Below, in pieces: positions 43,647 through 52,543 of a stretch of DNA of 64,000 bases. Under the pieces are notes generated by a model, which was not told the origin of the DNA, ran no database searches, and worked only from the letters and a program-made list of their open reading frames with translations. Origin of the DNA: Limosilactobacillus sp. (GTDB lineage Bacteria > Bacillota > Bacilli > Lactobacillales > Lactobacillaceae); assembly GCF_022651205.1 (NCBI RefSeq), contig NZ_JALCQI010000001.1:158258-222257 (forward strand). Direction: 5' to 3'. The translations under genes and the position numbers were made by a program. Positions within the stretch are counted from its first letter, which is position 1; each line of letters opens with the position of its first letter.

Positions 43647-45562
43647 TGAAGCTTTCTAGTATCCAGCGTTTTTGGATTTCATTTGTCTTAATCATTCCAA
43701 TGATCATCCAGATGTTGGCAATGCCATTTCATTGGATGATGCCCGGATATAATTGGATCGCTTTAATTACAACTACTCTGGTAATGTTGATTGCTGCTGT
43801 GCCATACTGGACGAGCGCGTGGGCTGCTTTTAAGAATCACCATGCTAACATGAATACATTGGTAGCCATTGGGACCGGAATTGCCTACTTTTATAGTATT
43901 TTCGCGATGGTTACTAATCGACCGGTTTACTTTGAAAGTGCGGCTTTTATTGCCGTATTCGTGTTGCTTGGGGACACGATGGAAGAGCGGATGCACAATA
44001 ACGCTTCAAACGCTCTGAAGAAACTGTTAGATTTACAGGTTAAAGAAGCGAGTGTCCTTCGTGATGGTAAGTTCGTTCAGGTACCATTAGATCAAGTCAA
44101 AAAGGGCGATGTTATTCAGGTTAAGCCTGGAGAGAAGATCGCGGTTGACGGGGTAGTGGTTAAAGGTACTACTACGGTTGATGAATCAATGGTGACTGGT
44201 GAAAGTATGCCAGTAAGTAAACAGACTGGTGATAACGTTATTGGTTCAACGATTAACGGTGACGGATCAATCGAATTTCGGGCCACGAAGGTTGGTAATG
44301 AAACCGTCCTTGCCCAGATTGTGGAAATGGTTAAGAAAGCCCAAACAAGTCATGCACCGATCCAAAATTTAACCGATAAGATTTCGGGGATCTTTGTTCC
44401 TGCTGTATTGATTATTGCAATTCTGACTTTCCTAATCTGGTATGTCTTCCTTGGTGCAACGATGGTCAACGCGATGCTCTTTGCCGTGGCGGTAATCGTG
44501 ATTGCCTGCCCGTGTGCGCTGGGACTTGCAACCCCAACTGCTTTAATGGTCGGAACCGGCCGTGCAGCTAAGATGGGGGTATTGATTAAGAACGGTGAAG
44601 CACTTGAAGAGATTAATGATGTTCGGACGATTGCGTTTGATAAGACCGGAACAATCACGGTTGGTAAGCCAACGGTGACTGATGTTGTGGGGGATGAACA
44701 GCAAGTACTTAAAGTTGCTGCTAGCCTTGAAGCTGCCTCAGAACACCCGTTAGCAAAGGCAATTGTTGATCGTAGTCAGAAACTGAAGATTAAGCCTGAA
44801 GAGGTTGCTGATTTTAAGGCAATCCAAGGTCGAGGAGTTACCGCAACAATCAACGGACAATTGGGATTTGTTGGTAGTCCTAAACTAGCCAAGAAGATTG
44901 ACCAGAAATTGGAAGACCAGGCAAGTCAGCTACAGAGTCAAGCGAAGACGGTGATTTATGTTGGCCTCGGTGATCAGGTGATCGGTTTAATTGCCATTCA
45001 GGATACCCCGAAGGAAAGTTCGGCCGAAGCAATTGATCAACTGAAAGCTCGTGGATTACGGACAGTGATGATCACTGGTGACAACGAAGAAGTTGCCCAA
45101 GCAATCGCCAAGCAGGTTGGGATTGATGACGTGATTGCTGGAGTGATGCCAAACCAGAAATCAGCTGCTATTGAGTCATTGCAAAAGGACGGCCAAAAAG
45201 TTGCCTTTGTCGGTGACGGAATTAATGATGCACCAGCGTTAACGATGGCTGATGTTGGAATTGCCATGGGATCCGGGACCGATATTGCAATCGAATCGGG
45301 TGACATTGTGCTTATTCAAAACGATTTGCGTGGTGTTGTCCGGGCATTATCAATCAGCCAGAAGACATTTAGTCGGATTAAGCTCAATCTTTTCTGGGCA
45401 TTAATCTATAACGTTATCGGGATTCCAATTGCAGCCGGGGTATTTGTTGCGGTTGGTTTAAGCCTGAGTCCAGAATTTGCCGCCTTGGCAATGGCATTTA
45501 GCTCGGTTTCAGTTGTTACTTCATCACTATTGTTGAATTGGACAAAAGTTGCGGACGCTTAA
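43646..45562 (+). CDS. copB: Copper-translocating P1B-type ATPase
   Basis: 638 residues. Features in order: N-terminal membrane helices, actuator loop TVDESMVTGESMPVSK, the metal-site helix VIACPCALGLATPTALMVG (CPC near residue 290), phosphorylation motif DKTGTITVG (about 332), nucleotide-binding SEHPLAKAIV, and hinge VGDGINDAPAL. There is no N-terminal CxxC heavy-metal domain and no His-rich stretch, so it is the short CPx form; copper specificity rests on the cop boxes and the cupredoxin partner. It exports copper using ATP. Start overlaps the upstream stop (TAATG). The gene symbol is by similarity of type only. Confidence 0.88.
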   Translation: MKLSSIQRFWISFVLIIPMIIQMLAMPFHWMMPGYNWIALITTTLVMLIAAVPYWTSAWAAFKNHHANMNTLVAIGTGIAYFYSIFAMVTNRPVYFESAAFIAVFVLLGDTMEERMHNNASNALKKLLDLQVKEASVLRDGKFVQVPLDQVKKGDVIQVKPGEKIAVDGVVVKGTTTVDESMVTGESMPVSKQTGDNVIGSTINGDGSIEFRATKVGNETVLAQIVEMVKKAQTSHAPIQNLTDKISGIFVPAVLIIAILTFLIWYVFLGATMVNAMLFAVAVIVIACPCALGLATPTALMVGTGRAAKMGVLIKNGEALEEINDVRTIAFDKTGTITVGKPTVTDVVGDEQQVLKVAASLEAASEHPLAKAIVDRSQKLKIKPEEVADFKAIQGRGVTATINGQLGFVGSPKLAKKIDQKLEDQASQLQSQAKTVIYVGLGDQVIGLIAIQDTPKESSAEAIDQLKARGLRTVMITGDNEEVAQAIAKQVGIDDVIAGVMPNQKSAAIESLQKDGQKVAFVGDGINDAPALTMADVGIAMGSGTDIAIESGDIVLIQNDLRGVVRALSISQKTFSRIKLNLFWALIYNVIGIPIAAGVFVAVGLSLSPEFAALAMAFSSVSVVTSSLLLNWTKVADA

Positions 45563-45601
45563 GACTATTTCGTGATTTTCGCTAAATTGGCTCAAGAGGT
45601 G

Positions 45602-45610
45602 TGATACAAT
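45602..45610 (+). promoter_or_regulatory. Probable extended -10 promoter of efp
   Basis: TGATACAAT at 45602-45610. The leader between it and efp has two small hairpins, GGGATC/GATCCC at 45659-45675 and CTCCC/GGGAG at 45684-45698, neither with a T-run. Confidence 0.4.
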
Positions 45611-45732
45611 AAGTTGTGAATGCTTTATGAGCAAATTTACGAACGAAGCCATGAGGACGGGATCAACGCGATCCCTGATCATACTCCCATTGCGGGAGCG
45701 TAGTTCAAAAATACATGAAGGAGTTTTTAGTT

Positions 45733-46290
45733 ATGATTCAAACAATCGATCTGAAAAAAGGGATGGTTTTTGAACGCGGTGGCAAGTTGCTCCGGGTTCT
45801 CCAAATCAACCACCACAAGCCAGGTAAGGGTAACACTTTGATGCAAATGGACATCCAAGACGTACGGACTGGTTCCATTGTTCACACTACTATGCGTCCA
45901 TCCGAAAAGGTTGAACAAGTTACTGTTGACAAGCGTCAAGCACAATACCTTTATGACCAAGGCGATGCTTCTGTATTCATGGATATGGAAAACTACGACC
46001 AATACGAAGTTTCTGCTAGCCAATTAGGCGATGATAAGAAGTACTTGGTTGAAAACATGAAGGTTACTGTTAACTTTGTTGACGGTGAAATCGTTGGTAT
46101 CGAATTACCAACCACTGTTGAACTTGAAGTTGCTGATACCCAACCAATGATCAAGGGTGCCACTATTGATGGTGGTGGTAAGCCAGCTACTATGACTACT
46201 GGTTTAGTTGTTAACGTTCCTGCCTTTATCAAGAACGGTGACAAGCTTATCATCAACACGACTGATGGATCGTACAAGTCACGAGCATAG
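45733..46290 (+). CDS. efp: Translation elongation factor P
   Basis: 185 residues from ATG 45733, nine bases after AAGGAG; an in-frame ATG at 45715 lies upstream of that site and is not used. EF-P binds ribosomes stalled at polyproline stretches and speeds peptide-bond formation. The N-terminal KOW-like domain has the loop HHKPGKGNTLMQM, with the lysine position that is modified in many bacteria. The OB domains end TTDGSYKSRA. Its TAG stop is the first codon of structured element E3. Confidence 0.96.
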   Translation: MIQTIDLKKGMVFERGGKLLRVLQINHHKPGKGNTLMQMDIQDVRTGSIVHTTMRPSEKVEQVTVDKRQAQYLYDQGDASVFMDMENYDQYEVSASQLGDDKKYLVENMKVTVNFVDGEIVGIELPTTVELEVADTQPMIKGATIDGGGKPATMTTGLVVNVPAFIKNGDKLIINTTDGSYKSRA

Positions 46291-46421
46291 AGTGCGAGCC
46301 AGCAAAGAACTTGCGGAAAGCTAACAATTTCTCCCGACTGGATGCTGAAAGCATCTGGGAGGGAGTTTGTTAGCTCTAGCAAGTTCCTGGCGAGCAGATC
46401 TCGACTGTGTTGCAGTGAAAC
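46288..46421 (+). repeat. Structured 3'-UTR element E3 (efp)
   Basis: Complete copy: TAGAGTGCGAGCCAGC, then stem arms GAACTTGC and AGCTAACAA, apical TCTCCCGACTGGATGC hairpin, arms TTGTTAGCT and GCAAGTTC, closing CTGGCGAGC, and tail ACTGTGTTGCAGTGAAAC. It sits between the efp stop codon and its terminator at 46430. Confidence 0.85.
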
Positions 46422-46429
46422 ACAATATT

Positions 46430-46465
46430 AGATCAGCTTAGTTAATTGACTGAGCTGATCTTTTT
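46430..46465 (+). terminator. Intrinsic terminator of efp
   Basis: AGATCAGCT (46430-46438) pairs with AGCTGATCT (46453-46461), followed by a T-run. It lies after element E3, so E3 is in the efp transcript. Confidence 0.85.
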
Positions 46466-46536
46466 GCTTTAAATAGTTGATTTTGAACAAATGTTCGCCT
46501 ATCCTTGATAGGTACTTTTAAATTGGGAGAGACAGT

Positions 46537-47556
46537 ATGGAAAAGCTTGTAACATTAACGGCCCAGCGTCGTCATGAAATACTACGGGAATTAACAGCTG
46601 AACAGATTGAAGCCCTGAGTGAGTTTACTCGCTTTACGATGCTTTCTAAATTTCATACTCGTCATTATCTAAGGAACACTGATTGGCAGCTTATCGGGAT
46701 TGCAATTGATCCATGGTACCAACAATCCCATGATCACAAAGGTGAGAACCTCTATTGTGATTGTGGACGGCGGTTAAAGAATCAGTTTATCCTTCGTTCG
46801 CGCTCGACTGGGCGGCGGCTTTATTTAGGAATTACCCATTTTCAACAACATGCCAGTATTCCTACCGCGGTTGCGAAGGAGATTCAGCGGGGAGTTAACG
46901 AGGTTCACCTATATATGGACAGTATCCTCTTAGAATATTCTTCTGGTCGGCGATTTCCTCAAGAACTATTTGACTTTGCCTGTCAGCATGGCGGATTCAA
47001 AAATCGTGAGAGCACGGTGTTATTCCAAAGATGTCAGCTTTTGAGTAGGGTTAATTTACCATTGTACGAAACCGATGAACATGAACTACGAACTTTAGTT
47101 GAACAGTTGAAGGCGGGAAATAAGCCGCGATTAACGAAGAAGCAGATCGAGCAGTTACTCAGTTCGATTGCGGATGACTGGCGGCAGATTAGCCAACAGA
47201 TTACGTTGCTCAATTATCGGTTAAGTGAGCAGGGGTTGAGTTTGCAAGAGTTACATCGGATTAAGAGTAACGGAATAAACTATTCTCTGCAAAGACGAAA
47301 GAGTCGTTTCTTAGTCCAAAATTGGAAGGAAATTCGTTCATTAACCCTTACTAAGGCTCGAGCGCAGTTAGCAATTAAGCTACGGGAACTCGCTTTTTAT
47401 ACCTTAATAACCGAACCACTTGCTAAACAATTGCAAATTAACCGAAACCAGGCCTACCAAATCTTAACAGCTCATCAGTATCGGCTTAAGTCCTCTCATT
47501 CGTTTGGGGTTCGTGAAGCCAAACAGCTTGTTGAGACTGTCGCAAATGAGCAGTAA
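46537..47556 (+). CDS. Conserved-looking hypothetical protein with a CxC zinc-ribbon-like motif
   Basis: 339 residues; not assigned to a named family. Near residues 70-100 is LYCDCGRRLKNQFILRSRSTGRRLYLGITHF, a half zinc-ribbon-like knuckle followed by strands, reminiscent of small domains in DNA-binding proteins. The remainder is helical and rich in Arg, Gln and Leu. The last segment (PLAKQLQINRNQAYQILTAHQYRLKSS) reads as a helix-turn-helix. Start ATG 46537 follows GGGAGAG. It lies 50 bases upstream of the HerA-like ATPase in the same direction, so it may supply DNA recognition for that gene set. Function unknown. Confidence 0.6.
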   Translation: MEKLVTLTAQRRHEILRELTAEQIEALSEFTRFTMLSKFHTRHYLRNTDWQLIGIAIDPWYQQSHDHKGENLYCDCGRRLKNQFILRSRSTGRRLYLGITHFQQHASIPTAVAKEIQRGVNEVHLYMDSILLEYSSGRRFPQELFDFACQHGGFKNRESTVLFQRCQLLSRVNLPLYETDEHELRTLVEQLKAGNKPRLTKKQIEQLLSSIADDWRQISQQITLLNYRLSEQGLSLQELHRIKSNGINYSLQRRKSRFLVQNWKEIRSLTLTKARAQLAIKLRELAFYTLITEPLAKQLQINRNQAYQILTAHQYRLKSSHSFGVREAKQLVETVANEQ

Positions 47557-47606
47557 AGAGTAGAATAAAGATTAATCTACTCAGTAAAGAATTTGGAGGG
47601 CTTATT

Positions 47607-48797
47607 ATGGATCAAACTTCATTTGCAACGACGACTAGTGGACAATCAATCGGGGATGCCCGTTCATTAGTTGCTCATCACTTACTAGTTGTTGGTCAGA
47701 CCGGGAGTGGCAAGACCACGAGCACCCTTTCTTTGATTAATTCTTTACAACGTGAGAGCTACACCACAATTATCTTTGATCCAACTGGTGAATACTCAAA
47801 ACTCCCTAATTCGGTAACCTACAAGCTGGGGGAGAATGCTTATCTTGAAGCTGGTCAACTAAGTGCTCATCAGTTACGCGAAGCACTGCAAATTAATGGT
47901 AACCAGATTCTTAACGATAAACTATCACAAGCAGTCGATGCACTGCGGATCCAACAAAATATTGTTCAATCGAATAAGCCATATGTTAAAATTAACGTTC
48001 CAATTATTCATTATCAAAAAGAATTAAGCCAGTTAAGTGACTGGTCAAGGTCATTTGCACCCCAAAACTTGGCTAATCAACTCATTGAAGAGTTTGTGAT
48101 CCCGTACCCAGATGAGCGTGCAGACTATTCATTGCTTGGACAACAGTATGATCGGCAAACCATTAACCAGGAATGGAATATGTTGTCGACGATTCGCCAA
48201 CATCTTGCTAGTGATGCCTTCCGCTTGCTTTTTGATCCTGAGCCGCACCCGGGTGTGTTCAAGACAGAACTAAACTTTATTATTAAAATGTTTCTTGAGC
48301 ACCGAAGCAGTCACCGGACGTTAGTGATCGATTTGTCTGTTTTGAAGCAGTATGAAGCAAGGCAGAGGGTAGTGATTTCATTGCTATTAAAGAACTTGCT
48401 AGCTGTTCGCTTGCAAGAGCCTAATAATTTTCCGGTTAATATTGTGCTTGATGAAGCTCATCGCTACCTACCAAAAGATGAGTATCAGCTTGCTGATAAC
48501 GGGATTTTTCAGGTCCTGCGTGAAGGACGGAAGGTTGGCTTATCAATGACATTGACGACCCAATCGCCACTGGATTTACCGGCTCGCTTGCGGTCACAAT
48601 TTGCTAACCTATTATTGCACCACTTGACGAGTCCGGAAGAATTAGCTAGTTTAACAAATGCAGATAAAATTAACCGACATGAAATTAGTCGATTGGTGAC
48701 TGGGGAGGCTATTTTACTACTGGCTAATGAACCAGGACGAAAAATTAACGTTAATTTGCCAAAATGGTGGAAAAATAATCATGATGGGAATGAATAG
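47607..48797 (+). CDS. HerA/FtsK-like ATPase (DUF87 type)
   Basis: 396 residues. Walker A GQTGSGKT at 30-37 follows HHLLVVG. FDPTGEYSKL is the DUF87/HerA hallmark after the first strand. Walker B is NIVLDEAHRYLP (about 279-290), then LREGRKVGLSMTLTTQSPLDLPARLRSQFANLLLHHL with the sensor and arginine-finger region. HerA proteins are hexameric DNA translocases that work with NurA or, in defence systems, with diverse effector nucleases. Here it overlaps the start of a DNA adenine methylase gene and is followed by an endonuclease. Start ATG 47607 follows TTGGAGG. A role in restriction or defence is inferred from context. Confidence 0.85.
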   Translation: MDQTSFATTTSGQSIGDARSLVAHHLLVVGQTGSGKTTSTLSLINSLQRESYTTIIFDPTGEYSKLPNSVTYKLGENAYLEAGQLSAHQLREALQINGNQILNDKLSQAVDALRIQQNIVQSNKPYVKINVPIIHYQKELSQLSDWSRSFAPQNLANQLIEEFVIPYPDERADYSLLGQQYDRQTINQEWNMLSTIRQHLASDAFRLLFDPEPHPGVFKTELNFIIKMFLEHRSSHRTLVIDLSVLKQYEARQRVVISLLLKNLLAVRLQEPNNFPVNIVLDEAHRYLPKDEYQLADNGIFQVLREGRKVGLSMTLTTQSPLDLPARLRSQFANLLLHHLTSPEELASLTNADKINRHEISRLVTGEAILLLANEPGRKINVNLPKWWKNNHDGNE

Positions 48798-49650
48798 AGT
48801 GAAAGCTGAAGAACAACCAACCGCCATGCCATTTGTAAAATGGGTCGGTGGTAAACGACAATTACTAACTGAATTAACGTCCTATTATCCCCAAAAATTT
48901 AATCGCTACTTTGAACCGTTTATTGGTGGCGGGGCTAACTTACTTAATCTTCTCCCAGAGAAAGCAACGATTAACGACTTTAATGAGGAATTAATTAATG
49001 CTTGGCAAGTCGTCAAAGAGCAGCCTGAGAAATTAATTAGATTGGTTAGTGAACACGCAAATAATGATAGTAAAGAATACTACTTAAATATCCGCTTGGC
49101 TGATCGGGATGGTCGTTTAGCGAAGATGTCCGCTGTTGAACGTGCAGCCCGATTTATTTATTTGAATAAGGCCGGTTTCAATGGTCTTTGGCGGGTTAAT
49201 TCAAAGGGGCAAAATAACGTTCCCTATGGAGCCCACAAAAAGGTTAATGTTCCTGTTGACGCAATCCGTAATGATCATCACTATTTAGCTACCCATGATA
49301 TTGAGATCCTTCAGGGTGATTACCGGGACGCAGTAACAAGTGCAGGACAAGATGATTTTGTCTATTTTGATCCGCCATATATTCCGGTAAACCAGACGGC
49401 TGCATTTACGAGTTACACTAAAAATGGCTTTGGTTTAACCCAGCAAGAAGAATTACGTGATTTAGCACTTCAGTTGGCCGAGCGTGGGGTTAAGGTAATG
49501 TTGTCCAATTCTGATGTACCGCTGATTGAGCAACTTTATGCAGATCGGCACTTTCACATTCATCACGTGCAAGCTCGACGGAGCGTTAATTCAAAGGGTA
49601 ATAAGCGTGGCAAAGTTGGCGAAGTAATTATCACGAGTTATGGAGATTAA
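48781..49650 (+). CDS. D12-class DNA adenine N6-methyltransferase
   Basis: 289 residues from ATG 48781 (48784 and 48790 are alternatives; all overlap the end of the HerA-like gene). Motifs of Dam/DpnM-type enzymes: PFVKWVGGKRQLL and FEPFIGGGANLL for AdoMet binding, TINDFNEELINAW, and the catalytic DPPY in DFVYFDPPYIPVNQTAAFTSY (about residue 196). VMLSNSDVPLIEQLY and SVNSKGNKRGKVGEVIITSY follow. It transfers a methyl group to adenine N6. Family members often recognise GATC, but the site cannot be fixed here. It forms a restriction-modification pair with the next gene. Confidence 0.9.
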   Translation: MMGMNRVKAEEQPTAMPFVKWVGGKRQLLTELTSYYPQKFNRYFEPFIGGGANLLNLLPEKATINDFNEELINAWQVVKEQPEKLIRLVSEHANNDSKEYYLNIRLADRDGRLAKMSAVERAARFIYLNKAGFNGLWRVNSKGQNNVPYGAHKKVNVPVDAIRNDHHYLATHDIEILQGDYRDAVTSAGQDDFVYFDPPYIPVNQTAAFTSYTKNGFGLTQQEELRDLALQLAERGVKVMLSNSDVPLIEQLYADRHFHIHHVQARRSVNSKGNKRGKVGEVIITSYGD

Positions 49651-49652
49651 GC

Positions 49653-50294
49653 ATGATAGATAATGGTACGGGTGGAGCAAATACTAATTTAAATGGACTT
49701 GCTTTTGAACGACAAACTGATTTGGCTCACCACTTAGAAACTGATTTTAACGGAAGATATGTGTTAACAGAATATCCGATTAAAAAAGAAAACTTAGTAA
49801 AGAAAGGGGCAAAAGATCGCCATTATCTTGTCCATGATCGGATTAAAAATGAAGATATTGGTGTCGTGACCAAGCAGTTTCAGTTTTATAATGTCTTAAA
49901 ACAGGTTTATGGAATTAAGAATATCCATCATAAGTTCTGGAAACCTGATGAAGCCTTTTTTAACTTTAAGCGACGGACAGTTTTCATTGTTGAAAAGAAG
50001 TATCAAAATGGTTCAGGATCTGTTGATGAAAAATTATTCGGGTTTAACGCTAAGCGAGTTCTCTATCAGGAATTGTTTAATCGACAGATGGAGGAGCCAG
50101 TTATTCCGGTAGAATTTATTGCGATGTTTAATCGTTCGTGGTGGTTGGACGGTCAAACATTAGATAAGATCACAGGTGAAACAAAAAAGACTCAATCAGT
50201 TGATTATCACGATTATTTTGACAGTCTCCGGAATAATGGAGTCCGAATTATGTTTGATCATTACGAAGACTGGTATCTTGGACTAGATGGTTAA
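49653..50294 (+). CDS. Type II restriction endonuclease, PD-(D/E)XK fold
   Basis: 213 residues, starting two bases after the methylase stop. The N-terminus GGANTNLNGLAFERQTDL is common to a family of small type II restriction enzymes. The catalytic signature is P98-D99 (KPDEAFF) and E114-K-K116 in FIVEKKYQNGSGSVDEKL, a PD-(D/E)XK arrangement followed by the typical GSVDEKL. It should cleave unmethylated DNA at the site protected by the upstream adenine methylase. No relatives with a known site could be named from sequence alone. It ends the operon; a terminator follows at 50393. Confidence 0.82.
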   Translation: MIDNGTGGANTNLNGLAFERQTDLAHHLETDFNGRYVLTEYPIKKENLVKKGAKDRHYLVHDRIKNEDIGVVTKQFQFYNVLKQVYGIKNIHHKFWKPDEAFFNFKRRTVFIVEKKYQNGSGSVDEKLFGFNAKRVLYQELFNRQMEEPVIPVEFIAMFNRSWWLDGQTLDKITGETKKTQSVDYHDYFDSLRNNGVRIMFDHYEDWYLGLDG

Positions 50295-50392
50295 TGAGAG
50301 TGATCCGTATTTGTAAAGAAAACGGGACAAAATTATCATTTTATGATATAACTAATTATGGATTGTTTTATCCAATAAATTACTTTGAATCA

Positions 50393-50430
50393 CAAAAAGG
50401 GCGACGGTGGATTACATCGTTGCCTTTTTT
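50393..50430 (+). terminator. Intrinsic terminator of the restriction-modification operon
   Basis: GCGACG pairs with CGTTGC (one G-U) within an A-run/T-run setting, followed by CTTTTTT. Confidence 0.8.
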
Positions 50431-50520
50431 GTCTTAAATTTGGTAATGTTATGGGTAGTAAAGGGGAGTTAATGATAATATAGGAAATAGGTTGAATTAT
50501 AGAGTGGTGGTGGAAAGTTA

Positions 50521-51864
50521 ATGATCGAGATTTTTAACCATAAGTATTCGTTCCCCAAGATTCTTACGTGGGGCTTTTTAACGATCATTTTGATCGGAAC
50601 GGTTTTACTATCATTACCGATAGCGACTCGTTCGGGGCATAGTGATGATTTTATGACCGCATTTTTCACTTCAACTAGTGCAACCTGTGTTACCGGCTTA
50701 ACACTTGTTCCAACGGCAACCTATTGGTCATTCTTTGGTCAGCTTGTGATTGCCGTGTTAATGGAAGTTGGTGGCCTTGGCTTCATGACATTTGCGGTTA
50801 TGATGTCATTACTGATTCACCAGCGGATGCGAATGTCGACCAGGCTTTTAACTCAGGAAGCACTCAATCTTGATCACCTTTCCCAATTAAATGTTGTTAA
50901 CCTCATTATCCGCTTATCAATTATTATTCAGATTGCGGGGATGGGTCTGCTATTTATTGATTTCTATCCACGCTATGGTCTAAAAAGAGGCCTTTGGTTT
51001 AGTATCTTCCATTCGATCTCAGCGTTTTGTAATGCTGGCTTTGATTTAACGGGAAATAGTTTAGAGAATTTTGCTAATGATCCATATGTTCTAACGGTAA
51101 TGGCAATTTTAATTATTGCGGGATCATTCGGTTTCTTAGTTTGGCAGGATCTGCTTAACTTCCCTAAACATCATCACTTATCGTTGCATACGCACCTTGT
51201 CTTACGGACCGGGGCAGTTATTTTTGTTATTTCGCTGCTTGTTTACTTCCTAACCGAACATAATTTACACCAGTTTAGTGGCGAATTGTCCTATCCGCAG
51301 CGGGTGATTAACACGATCTTTATGGCGATTACACCACGGACGGCTGGCTTAATTACAGTTCCCTATACCAAATTAAGTGCGGCTGGAATTAGTACCACGA
51401 TTATTTTAATGTTCATTGGTGGTGCACCAGGATCGACTGCTGGTGGGATTAAGACAACAACGATTGGTTTATTGACGCTTCAAAGCATTGCAACTTTGCG
51501 TGGTCGACGAGATACAACATTTGCTCATCGTCGGTTTACCGATAAGAATGTTTTCCGGGCATTGACGTTACTATTTGTCGCCTTTGCGATTTTGATGATT
51601 TCAATTTTGATCCTTGTGGAAACCCAGGCACTGCCGCGTCACGATTCATTAACCTACGTCACGTTTGAAGCAACAGCCGCTTTTGGGACAACCGGGATTT
51701 CTCTTGGAATTACGCCGAGCCTGAATTTTGTTGGTAAATTAATTATTATGTTTTTAATGTTTATTGGTCGGGTCGGAATTTATACCGTCATGTATTCGAT
51801 TTTAAATGCACAACCAAAGCAGCGAGAATACCGTTATCCAAAGGAAGGTGTCTTAATTGGCTAA
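50521..51864 (+). CDS. ktrB: Ktr/Trk-type potassium uptake membrane subunit
   Basis: 447 residues with the fourfold M1-P-M2 layout of KtrB/TrkH. Selectivity-filter-like loops are seen as SATCVTGLTLV, SAFCNAGFDLTG, ITPRTAGLITV and AAFGTTGISLGIT. KtrB forms the Na+- or ATP-regulated K+ channel gated by the cytoplasmic KtrA ring. ATG 50521 follows GGTGGTGG. The gene overlaps ktrA by eight bases, indicating coupled translation. Confidence 0.93.
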   Translation: MIEIFNHKYSFPKILTWGFLTIILIGTVLLSLPIATRSGHSDDFMTAFFTSTSATCVTGLTLVPTATYWSFFGQLVIAVLMEVGGLGFMTFAVMMSLLIHQRMRMSTRLLTQEALNLDHLSQLNVVNLIIRLSIIIQIAGMGLLFIDFYPRYGLKRGLWFSIFHSISAFCNAGFDLTGNSLENFANDPYVLTVMAILIIAGSFGFLVWQDLLNFPKHHHLSLHTHLVLRTGAVIFVISLLVYFLTEHNLHQFSGELSYPQRVINTIFMAITPRTAGLITVPYTKLSAAGISTTIILMFIGGAPGSTAGGIKTTTIGLLTLQSIATLRGRRDTTFAHRRFTDKNVFRALTLLFVAFAILMISILILVETQALPRHDSLTYVTFEATAAFGTTGISLGITPSLNFVGKLIIMFLMFIGRVGIYTVMYSILNAQPKQREYRYPKEGVLIG

Positions 51865-52525
51865 ACGTGAGAGTTATGCCGTAATCGGGCTAGGGCAGTT
51901 TGGCTCTTCAATTTGTAAATCGTTAGTACAAGCGGGGCAAGAAGTCTTAGCAATTGATAGTAATGAAGAAGTAATTAACGAGTACGCTGATTCCGTGATG
52001 CGGGCTGTAATTGCAGATGCACAAGATGAAGATGCACTTCGGGATCTCGACATTGGTAGTTTTGACCATATTTACGTTTCAATTGGTAAGAATGTGGAAG
52101 CAAGTATCATGGTGACCCTGATCGCAAAGGAGCTAGGAGCAAAGGACGTTATTTGCCGGGCCGAGAACGCTAATCATGCCCGAGTACTAGAAAAGATCGG
52201 TGCTGATCAGGTTGTCCGTCCAGAACATGACTTAGCGAAGCGCTTGGTCTTTCAACAACTAAATCCGGGTGTGGTCGATTATGTTCAACTAAGCAAAGAA
52301 GTAACCCTTGCTGAAGTTAATATCAATAACCCAAAGTTCTTCGGTAAGACGCTGGACGAGCTGGACTTCCGGAACCGGTTCAACGTTAACGTCATTATTA
52401 TTGTCGATGCTGAGGATAATGTTAACCAGATGCCCCAAGCCAATGATAAGATCAGACCACATGATAAAATTACGGTAGTTGGTGACTTGAAAGATATTAA
52501 GAGACTTAACAGCATCGTGGCTTAG
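51857..52525 (+). CDS. ktrA: Ktr potassium uptake regulatory subunit (RCK)
   Basis: 222 residues from TTG 51857 after AAGGAAGG. The N-terminal TrkA-N Rossmann domain opens YAVIGLGQFGSSICKSL (nucleotide-binding GxGxFG) with the acidic residue in VLAIDSNEE. A C-terminal TrkA-C domain follows (VTLAEVNINNPKFFGKTLDEL). It binds ATP/ADP or NAD(H), and often cyclic di-AMP at the C-domain, to gate KtrB. Confidence 0.93.
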   Translation: MAKRESYAVIGLGQFGSSICKSLVQAGQEVLAIDSNEEVINEYADSVMRAVIADAQDEDALRDLDIGSFDHIYVSIGKNVEASIMVTLIAKELGAKDVICRAENANHARVLEKIGADQVVRPEHDLAKRLVFQQLNPGVVDYVQLSKEVTLAEVNINNPKFFGKTLDELDFRNRFNVNVIIIVDAEDNVNQMPQANDKIRPHDKITVVGDLKDIKRLNSIVA

Positions 52526-52543
52526 TTTAGGAAGAGGAAGATC

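Noticed and set aside
45650..45700. Terminators upstream of efp
   Set aside because: Two short hairpins (GGGATC/GATCCC, CTCCC/GGGAG) have no T-runs, so they are at most leader structure.
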